From NCBI GenBank assembly GCA_963989385.1, contig OZ022513.1, positions 17,095,928 to 17,159,927 of the forward strand: 64,000 bases of DNA, read 5' to 3'. The DNA is from Ctena decussata (lineage: Eukaryota > Mollusca > Bivalvia > Lucinida > Lucinidae). The notes beneath the pieces were generated by a model. That model saw nothing but the letters and a program-made list of their open reading frames with translations, was not told the DNA's origin and searched no databases. Positions 47,338-59,300 of the stretch are shown piece after piece. Numbering within the stretch: the stretch's first letter is position 1; each line of letters begins with the position of its first letter. A program made the position numbers and the translations under genes.

Positions 47338-50300
47338 GTAATGCCATTTATACTTTATAAATAGTGAGCTCAATCATTTGGTAGTACATGAAATAATGTC
47401 CGTTACATAGTTTTCGCCTTTTTAGGAACAATAGACGGCATCAATCTTGAATGGTTGATTTGCAAAAACAAAATAAATGCAAGGATCATTTAGACACAAA
47501 ATCGATCCAAAATTATTAAGAGGTTCTCGAAGTATGGTAATTTGCATACTTTCTTCTGCTATTTTAGTAATTGCAGCTGACGGCCTTTTTGGATGATCCA
47601 GTCAAATACGTTTAAACAAACTCGATTAATTGATCATTCTGATCAAATTTGACCAAAATCTGTCAAACGTTTTTTGGAGATATTGGCAATTAATCAAAAT
47701 TGGACTGGAAAACAGAAAATATGTCATTGTGACATAATTCCGCAATAATTTAATCTTATTTTGATACGTAAATTTTAAAATTGGACTCGTAAATGGAATG
47801 TACGTCACTGTGATCTAATTTCGATATAAACTTTGTTTTATTTTAAAAGGCTTGAAAACAAAGATTTTATTAATGGTCAATGCAAAATCTGAGGCAAATA
47901 TACCGAGTATTTTTTGGAAAAAAAAGATTTCCTTGTTTTATTTTATTTTTTATTTTTATTTTGTAGTAATGGGGGCCATCTTGGATTCGCGACGTCTGAA
48001 GTTTACCATTCTGAAGCCATGCTGTGTGACCAAGCATCATTTTAATTTGAAAAGACTTAAATGCTAAGGGTCGACGTAAATTGTGAATGGACGAACTGGC
48101 AGACAGACGGACAGATGGACTCACAGAAAACTGGTCGTCTTTGTCGCACACTGCTTATCCAGATGCGATAAAAGTTGACATAAAAATCACAGTCTAAGTG
48201 GAAAAATGTCAACAGCTTTTCCTCCCTATCCTTAAAGTAACGTCACTGAACTTCCGAGGGACTAAACCCACTCGATAACCTTATACCAACATGGCTTAAT
48301 GACATTTCCCTACTCTAATATCATCATGATTAAACTTTAGAGGGACTAAGACCATAGACACACTATTATAATGGGGTCACTCGAATCTGTATTCTAAAGG
48401 CGCTCACACTATTAAAATGTGATTTGAACGAAATCTTACAATAGCGAGTGTTTATTCAATGATAAAACTAGAAGTCAGATGTTAGAAAACACATAATTAC
48501 GTCCCCACTTTGAAAAATTGAGGCTATACTGGATTTGGTCTTTCTGTAAATCCGTAATGCCGTAACTCCGTAATTGCGTAACGTTTTTTGTGTCAAAGTT
48601 TTCTCAGGAACTGTTTGAAGATAGAAACTTGAAATTGAGCATACTTATTCACAATTAGTGATTGGTTTAAACAATATTTCATTTAGTACAAACTACATGG
48701 TTACAAAACAGTACAAAATACAAGAACTCTGACACAATGAGTGATTGCATTGTTGGATTGAAAATCGGGCTTATTGCTTTTATTCTTCCCTTTATTTATC
48801 CATTTTCCTGTCTTTTATTTAAGGTAAATTTGAGTACCATTTTTCTCAGGAACTATGCAAGGTTCTATGCAAGGTAGAATGTTCAAATTTTGGACACACA
48901 TGGACACACATGGAGAATGAGTGATTTTATCGTGGGATTGAGTGATGCACATGTCTTAGATTCTTCAATTTTTATTTATCTTTCTTTCTTTCCCTATTTA
49001 ACATGCTAATACTGAACATTTGTGTCAGAGTTTTCTCGGGAACTATTAAAGCTGGAATCGTAAAACCTGATTACATATGGATACTGAGTTGTTGTATAGT
49101 GGGACGGAAAGTCAGACTCATTGGTCTTATTCTTCCCTTATTTGTGCATTTTTCTGTCTTTTCACGAAAAGTTTGTGTCATAGTTTTCTCTGTAAGTTTG
49201 TGTCACAATTTTCTCTGGAACCACGCAAGTTACAATCTTCAAACATGATATACATATGGATAATGAATGATTATATTGTGGGATTCAGACTGAGGCTCGT
49301 TGGTCATATTCTTATATTTTATCCATTTTTCTTTCATATCCTATATTGTCCACATTGAAAGTTTCTGTCCTAGTTTTCTCAGGAACTATTAAAAGTAAAA
49401 AGTATGCAAAGACCAGGAACTGAAACAATCAAAATCCAAATCCAGCCCTCAAACCATAGTTGGAAACAACTAAGATTACAAATAATCAAGATACAGAGAA
49501 TATATGGCCAACCGAGTGAGCAGCTTGTTCCCAAAAGGTGGCCACTCAGCAACCCAAACCGAACCAAAAATAATAAGAACATACATAAGGTAAAACATCA
49601 CAGAAACTCTGACACCAAAAACAGGCAACAGAGAACCACAACAGAACTACCGCCTTGGAACGGTCAGTAATGAATTACTGGGGGGCTTAAATCGATTTTA
49701 CAGGCCCAACCTCACCCTCAGTTTCTGAAGTGGTACAAAACATTTAGTTGGTTGTTCGGTTCGCATGATAACCCTCTAACTCGTCAATGAATCATCACGG
49801 TAAACACATAAATCAAATTCAACACCATGAAGAAGCAAAGACGAGAATCTTGAAACTTGGTATATATATGATCAATGGCTTGTTATATTGCACTAGAATC
49901 CTGAAACTTGGTATACATATGATTAATGGCTTGCTATATTGCAGAGTAGAGAACCGGACTCATTGCTATTATTCTTCTATTTATTGTGTCATACTCGTCT
50001 CAGTAACTGCGCAAGGTAGGATCTTCAAATTTAGTATACAAATGAAGAATGAGTGATTGTATCCTGGGACTAAGACTCGGGCAAATTGCTTTATATACTA
50101 TTTTAATTTTAGCCAGTTTTCTTTCTTTTCCTATTTTGCATGTAAACATTATTTTGTTTACAATGACAGCGTGTTATTAAAGCAGAGCAGCGGGGCTATA
50201 GTAAGATTATCTGACAGTTCCAGTTCAAAAGTTGGCGATCATAACTGCCACCACTGGTGCAATAAAGAGGAGATCTTACACGAGTGGTCATTTCATATGA

Positions 50301-53300
50301 AATTTATGAAAGGAGCCTTCGGCGAGTTTCATAAATTTCATATAAAATGACCACGAGTGTAAGATTCTGTTCATCATATGACCCATTAAAATGGGATTTT
50401 AACACCTTCAAACTGAACATTCTTTCAATAAGAAAATGCATTTTTGACATTGAGGGTGCCAATGACGTTACGTGAACGCGCAAAAGTGTTATTATTCGCG
50501 TGGTCATACGATTTTTATGATCCACTGAATAACAGCGACGTCATATGATAAACTCGTATTTGTCTGCACGTATGAACACACTGGGTCTGTCACTGGACAC
50601 AAGTTACATTCTATTCCAAAATAAACCGTAACATTATGACAGATACCTCTAGTATAAAATAATTTTAACCTTAAAAAGTAGGTTTTTCAGGTCAAGAAGT
50701 GATATAAAAATGGCTACTACTGGTCGTACGTCAGTAAAGAAGCTTGTTAAAATGAAAATTGATGACCAATCAAACTTTTGGCTTGTGGTTAGTGAAAAGT
50801 GTTTGAGGCTTACGAGGGTCATCCAGAAGGCTCTGTCGCACGACTCATGAAATTTCCGCAGACGAGCTTGCCTGTCGTAGAGGAGATCGATCGAAAGAGC
50901 AATGCTATTGTCACAGGGTAATGGTTAGGTATATACACACTTTTACTGCCTTGCGGTACAAGCCGGCTTTTATAGCGACGTGGTAGAGTGCGAGACTTTA
51001 GATCGAAAGGTCCCGGGTTAGATCCTCGGCCCGGGCGTGAGATTTTTTAAGAGTCCGTGACACTATTTTCTTAATAATGATACAAAAATCACGGCAGATT
51101 AACAAAAAGATCGCTGAGCTACGCTCTAATACAATGTACAATATGATGCTATAGAAACCGGACCAGTTTCCTCTGTTTCGTTTTTGTCGCACCTGCTTTA
51201 GCAAGGTGCGATATAGGCGTCCGGTTTTCCGTCCGTCAGTCCGTCAGTCCGTCCGTCCGTCCTTCCGTTCACAATTTACGTCGACCCTATCATTTAAGTC
51301 CATTCAAATGACTTATTCTCTGAAACCACTGCATCCATGGTTCTCAAATTTCACATGCAGCATGATCAGACAGCAGGACTTCAGAATGGTAAAATTCAGG
51401 CAGGTCGAGAATCCAAGATGGCTGCCGTTACTAAAAATAGCAAAACCATTAAAATCAAGTTTTCTCCAGAACCATTTGGTATAATTGGCTGAAATTTTGT
51501 ATGAGGCATAAGTCGGACCTTGGTATTCAGAATTATCAAAACAAAAAAAATCTGTAGCGGAATTGGGTCACAGTGACCTTACGTCGACCCTAGAATAATT
51601 TACGTCGGCCCTAGCATTTAAGTCCATTCAAATGACTTTATCTCTAAAACCACTGCATCCATGGTTCTCACATTTCACATGCAGCATGATCAGACAGCAG
51701 GGCTTCAGAATGATAAAATTCAGGCGGATTGAGAATCCAAGATGGTCGCCGTTACTAAAAATAGCAAAACCAATAAAATCAAGTTTTCTCCAGAACCACT
51801 TGGTATATTTGGCTGAAATTTTGTTTGAAGCATAAGTTAGACCTTGGTATTTAGATTTATTAAATGAAAAACATCTGTAGCGGAATTAAGTCACAGTGAC
51901 CTTGCGTCAACCCTAGAATAATTTACGTCGACCCTATCATTTTAGTCCATTCAAATGACTTATTTTCTGAAACCACTGCATCCATTGTTCTCAAATTTCA
52001 CATGCAGCATGATCAGACTGCAGGATGATAAAATTCGGGCGGGTCGAGAATCCAAGATGGTCACCGTTACTAAAAATAGCAAAACCAATAAAATCAACTT
52101 TTTTCTCCAGAACCACTTGGTATATTCATTGAAACCAATAAAATCAAGTTTTCTCCAGAACCACTTGGTATATTTGGCTGAAATTTTGTATGAAGCATAA
52201 GTTGGACCTTGGTATTCAAAATTTATCAAAATGAAAAAATCTGTAGCGGAATTAGGTCACAGTGACGTTGCGTCGACCCTAGAATAATTTACGTTGACCC
52301 TAGCATTTTAGTCCATTCAAATGACTTATTTTCTGAAACCACTGCATCCATTGTTCTCAAATTTCACATGCAGAATGATAAAATTCGGGCGGGTCGAGAA
52401 TCCAAGATGGTCACCGTTACTAAAAATAGCAAAACCAATAAAATCAACTTTTTCTCCAGAACCACTTGGTATATTCATTGAGTTCTTCATGTGAAGGCAC
52501 ACAGCAGGTGCGACAAAGCATTCCGCGTAATTCTTGTTCCTCCTTGAATGTGAATTACGTTGTATGTTCTAACAACTACATATCACAGGTGACTGGAATC
52601 TTTAGGGTCACGTATACAGAAAACTGTATATTACCAGTACATTATATGCAACACAAATGCGGAATATCTTAATGATTTCTTAAGTTACCCTCCCTGCCAT
52701 CTTTAAGAAATCACCGTAACGCAATTTCAGGATTTACTTTTCTATGCTTTTGATTTAGAGTATTTTTCAATGATATACTTCATGACATATTTGCTTTCAG
52801 GGCTAAACAAGTATTCATTTATCCAGAAATGGTACATGTACTTAGAACATAACTTGAGTGATCTGTTTAAGTCTTTGGCTGCTTCTAGCTTTCCGAACAT
52901 AGTACGTTTAATTTTATGAAATACATCGAATAGCAGTTGGATTTTAGTGTTATGTGTCTCTGTGTTTGGAGACTAAAAGCGCTGACATACGAGCATTGGC
53001 TTTTTATGTAGGTAATGCTTCAATAGGTCAGCTGCAGTTCATTCCAGTATAGTGAGGGCATAGCTTTTCCAAAACAGATTGTAAAGTTTCTTTTGAAGAT
53101 ACAAAGAATCTTTCTCTATAGCGATATCACAAATGGCGTTTCCTTTGAACTGCGTTACCCTTAGATAATAGTCTATTTTGGTTTTTGAGATATAATACCA
53201 GTGGTAGAACTTTTGGAATGATGCTCGTACAACGTTTAAGTCTTTGCCAGACGAACTGACTTCTAGGATTCGTAAGACTTCTTTAGTATTAAACCATACC

Positions 53301-56300
53301 TGGTGGTTCCTGCGCGATTCACCAAAATATTGATTGCGTAAAGAATATGTTAAAACTCCTTCACCAAAGGGAGATACAGGGTTAAGTATTCTTGAATCTG
53401 CCTAAAATACAATCGCGAACATTTTTGCTTACGAACGCTAATTGTGTCCACGTAAATTAAAATAATCATTATTTGTAATTGTTAGTACCTATTTCATAAT
53501 ATTGAAGTTAAAATGCTAGAAATTCTTATCGACAATATTAACATTGTACTGGACGGATTTTTCAACAGACAATTGGCATTCCAATGGGCACTAACTGCGA
53601 CCCTTTACTTGCCGACTTGTTTCTTTACGGGTATGAGGCGAAGTTTATATAAGGGCTCTTAAGAGAGGGTAATGGATACCTTGCACAGAAATTCAACTTC
53701 ACCCACAGGTACATAGTTGATGTTTCTGTCTCTGAATAATCCAAAGATTTCGGTGCTTATTGACCTCATCTATCCACGTGAGCTTGAAATTAAAGATGCC
53801 ACAGAGTCCTGTTTTTCAGCCTCATACTTAGATTGTTATCTCTAAATTGACGATGGAAAGCTTGTTACTAGGCTTTATGACAAGAGGGACGACTTGAATC
53901 TTCCCATAGTTAACTTTCCAGTTTTGTTTAGTAATATGCATTCTTGACGGAAGAAGAGGTCGGAAAACAATATTAAAGAGTGGACAGGGATAGATTTTGC
54001 CAGCTAAACTAGGGCAGCTGAAAAAAAGGACAAGGCGGAAAGAGATTGTTTCTAAGTCATCTGTGGTGCATCAACGACCAAGTAAGGTTATGGGATAAAA
54101 TAGAAATAGAATCCCTTCGGCATACGCATACGGAGTTTATGCCTCTCAGCTAGACCGCTATGCTATAGATTGTTTCAAATATAAAACTTTGTTGAAAGAG
54201 GGAAGCTACTCACCCGTAAAGTGTTGACACAGGGTTATCATACAATGAAACTTATGTCGACAGTTAAAAAGTTTTATGGAAGACACCATGACCTCGTTGA
54301 TCCCTACAATACGGTCGTTTCTAAACTAATTTCCGATTTGATGGCCTCACCCGAAGCTTAGTTAGGCTTTCAAATACCGGACTGGTATTTTCGCTTACTT
54401 TTTCCATTGATACATACGTAGATATGGCGGGTGTATTATAATAGGCAAGTGATGCTTACTCCTCGCGAGCAGCTGATCATACCTCTTTTTTTCGGGCCCC
54501 TGTCTTTGTATTTAGAATAATCCGGAATAGTTAATGTTAAATGACTTACGAGTTCGGACTTATGGTTTGGGTACTTTGACCACTCTCATTTTTATTACAG
54601 GTTGTTATCCCGAATGTTGTCAGGATAGAATATTTGATTGTCGTCGATATCAAGAAATTGGGCATACAACTTCAGGTGTGTATCATGTGACACCGCGGAA
54701 TATGGTGACTAAGTATGAAGTATATTGTGATATGGAGACTGATGGCGGCGGATGGCTGGTAAGAAATTATGATCTTTAGATCTTTCCCGGATGTTGTTTG
54801 TGTGGTAACAAAAATGCTATTTACGAGTATTGCATAAAAAAGATTTTGTTTAGGTACAGTATGATTCTAGCGTTCAGCGTTCATGAAAACAATCATGAAT
54901 ACAACATGTACATGTACAGAAAAAAAAGTGTTTGACTACACATAACATAATATACATTCATTTTACGAAGCAAAGTAATGCTTTTGTATGTTACATCTAT
55001 TTCAAATGTATCACAAGTTATTCGGGCTGACGAAACTAGGTAAGATGATGTGGAGAATTAATTATTCAAGAGCTTGGGAAGAATCACATTCTGACATAGA
55101 CATCATTAGCAATCTCTGTATAACCAAGTCTAGAAAGCTTTTGACATATCCAGCGTGGCCAGAACAAAATTCTGTGATAAAATATTGATATAAGTATGGA
55201 GTTATGAATATATATAAGTCAATAAATAACAAAATAGTCGATGATAAATACCTTTCTGCGAATGTTTTCGTCTTTGGATCAATGTCGACAGGCCTTTCAA
55301 TAGCTAGTGCCACCGTGTATAGTGTGGGAGTTTAGATTCAAAGATTAGTATCATGGATCTACATTATATCCATAATTATATATTCAGGTATTTCAACGAC
55401 GGGTAAATGGGTCTGTAGATTTTAACAGAGGATGGAATGATTATGTGCAAGGATTTGGAGATACCACACATGAACATTGGTTGGGTAAAGAAAACCATCA
55501 CTTTTCTTATGCTATATTATACATTGCTTATTAAAGTTATGGAAAACAACAAGTAAAGGACATTGCCTGATAAAACCCATAGTTGGCCCCAAAAATGCTC
55601 AAAATGCAAAGGTTTTTTTTTCTTTGTTTTTTATGATAATATAAATGCGCAAGTAGCAAGATTCCAACTAGAAAGTAACACAAATCAAGTCAGTTCAGGC
55701 ACAAGTCATTTGAGTTTACAATCTTGAACACTTCCATCCCAGCCGTTTTTTTATGAAAATAAAGCATTTGAGCGCCTCCGCGGCTTTCAGAATATGTAAG
55801 CCCGGATTTTAGTAAAATTTAGTATTTAGCATATCGATACAGTTGTGATATGTCAACAAATGTGCTGGAGGCCGGGCTCCGTCTTTAATCGTAAATTTTT
55901 GTTACTAAATTTGGAGCGTTTTGAACATTTTTTTTGGTTATCTAACATACAAATGCCCAATTTTCTGCCCACGTACAAAATACACTTATGTTGTGTGTAT
56001 TCATTTTCTTAGTTTAGACACGAAGAATCATTTGGAATAGATTTCAATTTTCTCCGTCGACATTTTTAAAGTCTCTGGACATGCAAACTCTAGTGGGTGG
56101 GATAACTTGACATGTCTTGCAGAGTGCCCATCTAATGAGTAGTGATATCGCGATCATTTGCATATCAACAAAATTAAAAGCTTAAAGAGTTCCTTAGAGA
56201 GCAGAAAACACATTCAAAAGAAGGAACAGGTGCCATGCTTTGACGTTTCGGCTACACATGCCTTATCAGTGACCCGGACAATATTTGGCGACGACAGCCA

Positions 56301-59300
56301 GAGAAAAGCATACTGTAACACCTTGATTTTGAATACGTCAGTCGATTCAAAGACTGGTGAGTGTTAAAAAGGGTCCAAATGATTAAAAAGCGATCATCTG
56401 GAGTAAACACATATGAGCCGCGACACGAGAAAACCAACAATGTGATTGTGCGCCCAGCGCAGACTCAGATCAGCCTGGGCATCCGCCCAGTCTGATCAGA
56501 GTCTTCACTGTCCGTATGAAGGTAGCTTAGACCCTAAGCTTCCATTTGGGCACTTAATGAAGAGTCTAATCAAACTGGGCAGATGCCCAGGCTAATCTGA
56601 GTCTGCACTGGGCGCACAACCACATTGTTAGTTTTGTCGTGTCGCGGCTCATACTAACAAATGCTTTTAAAAGCTTCTGACATTAATGTATTTATTTAAA
56701 GGAAGAGCTCTTTTCCTGCAGTTGTCTTTAAAATTACTAAAACAGCACAGTCATGCCAATAAATCATGTTATTTTGAAAATACAAAGGAAAGAAACATAT
56801 TATTTCTGTCTGTCCCCATGTATTCAGACGGTACGCAAGAGAACCCATGCAACTATAAGAGAATTTGAATGCGGACAAAAACGGTCCTTATCATACCAGG
56901 TCGTTTCCTCCACCGCATGGCCAATCAAACATTCTAAATTAAAAAACAATGCCTTCACTTTTCATAATTTATGATAATGCCGAATATATTTCCGGTTCTT
57001 TTGGGTGTGCCTATTTACAATCATCTTTAAAATAGAGTTTTTTTAGCCCGTGTTACGAGAAGCGTTGCACACAAAGCAGTCTTGATCATAAGCAATCAAC
57101 CCGAGTGTGCTATTTTCGTTTCGTTGGTGTAACATGCAGCGGCCATACAAAGTCTCCTAGTACTTCATCATAGTGCAAATAACATATTTTCTGGTCCTTT
57201 GAAGTCACAAAGAGTCATTTAGAAACTAGAGTTCTGCATTTCGTAGTGCTAGAAGGTGTACTAGTGTTGCATTTTCACTGCTACTATGAACATACTAAAT
57301 TAAACTGATTCTCTTATTTTCTGTTCTTCAAAGGATTATAACTTTTCTGACGGTATTATGACATCCTTGTTCCTTACAGGGTAGTTGAGTCTAATCTATT
57401 TTTTTCTTTGTATTTGATAACAAAGGCGGAACAAAGTCGCGTTTTTCCGTTACAGGAAGTATAGCTTCGCTGACTGTTACACCAGATACGTAGACATGGT
57501 GAGTCTGTTATAAAAGGCATGTTATGTTTATATTTACGAGCACCTGATCATACCTTTGTGTAAGGATTATCGCCTGTTTACTTGAAGCTTTCGTGTGTTT
57601 TAGTTTTCCTACGATTTACAATTTGGACTTGCAATGATATCTAAATACAGTCCGTTTGCTCCCAAATGCAAACGGGGTTTTGCTTATTTTCTCGAAAACG
57701 ATAAAAGCTCCATTTAATAGTTCAATGTCCTAATGATTCCTATAACTATACAAAACAGAATATGAGAAATACCAATTTTTTCAATGCTTTTGTGAAATAT
57801 TATCTATTAACAGTCATGCAGAAACTGAGCAGTTTCACTGAAGGGCGTTGTATGCTAATTTGAACAGCCGAAACTGAGCACTTTCACTGAAGGGCTTTGT
57901 GCTTATTAGAACAGCCAAAATATTGTTGAAAGAAGTTTTTACTAAAGTCGTTGGCGTTTATGAATGAAATAGTAGTCAGGTGATACTATGTTGTAAATAT
58001 TTGTTTCACTTTTCCATAGTTTTGCGAGTAAAAAGTTAAGAATTTCAAACTTTGATACTATTTGGGTGAAACAAAAAGTAGAAAAATTGGAATCAGAAAA
58101 AAAAATCAATTTATTATGCAATTTTTGATCCAGGGATAGCATACACTACTCTAATACGTAAGAATAAACGGGAATTCTAACAGCCAAGTTTTACTCCCTT
58201 GTAATTTAGAGGCGAAAATGACATATTTTAGGTCCCTTTGGAACAAACACTTTTTTATACAAAGCATCACATTTCTACACTGATTGTGTTATGTATAGGA
58301 TATTTTCTAAGAATGAGTCATTCGAAATTCTTTTACCCCTCACCACGTTTGAGAAAATATTGGGGATGCCGTTTGCATTTGGAAGCAAACAGACTATACA
58401 AGTGCGTGTAAGAAAACATGACCGCCTGCCATATCTTTCTAATACAATAAGCCAGACGAGTCATAAACACATGTTTTATAGCCAACGGAAGTTTAAATGA
58501 TGTGTTAAAATTTCAGATAATATACAGATACTGTATGTCTTGGACACACTACAAACATCATTACACTAACAATATCTAAAAGTGTATTTATCTTAAATTT
58601 CACAGGACTCGAGCTTCTTAAAACAACTCTTTATGAAGAGTACTATTATGAGTTACGCATCGACCTTGAGGACTGGGAAAGGAACAGGGTATATGCCAAA
58701 TATAACAGATTTTGGATCAGCGAGCACACAGACAATTACCGCCTGGAAGTGCGGATGTATACTGGTACAGCAAGTAATGATAGCATTTTGTTTTGCTTTT
58801 TATTTTGTTACCTGAAACAATGGGCTTGAACACGCATGCATTCACGCAACGACCTTTCAGCGTCAGCACACGAAAACATTTACGGTATAATGAATTGACC
58901 TCCGTACAACCATGTATTACCAACACTTCCTCTGTTGGATTGAGGGTGTGGGCATTTTGTTGTACACAAACCAATTCCTTTTCTTGCTGGATTTTACAAA
59001 CTGTCCGATGTTTATACTGAAACAATTTAGGAAATGAAACTATTTTGCTCATTTGTTTTTCTGAAAATAAAACCAGTTTTAGAAACATCGAAACCGCCTT
59101 TTATGCTCGCTCGCTGGTTTCAATCGTCCGGCTGTAGGTGCAGTCAGGAGAAAAAGCGGCGGAGAGTGAAGAACAAGCACCACTGAACTGCACAATTATT
59201 GTTCATGGTGATACAGAATAGCTGCAATCTGTGCAAGAAAATAGCACTAACAATAAGAAAGCCCTGTTTGCTTTTATAAACGCACCGATTCGGCGATACC

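Noticed and set aside
50960..51040. tRNA gene
   Set aside because: A- and B-box-like text is present but the cloverleaf does not close and a SINE body follows.
51206..52200. Repeated frames reading [22 protein letters not shown] peptides
   Set aside because: Tandem units of composite element 3, without coding evidence.
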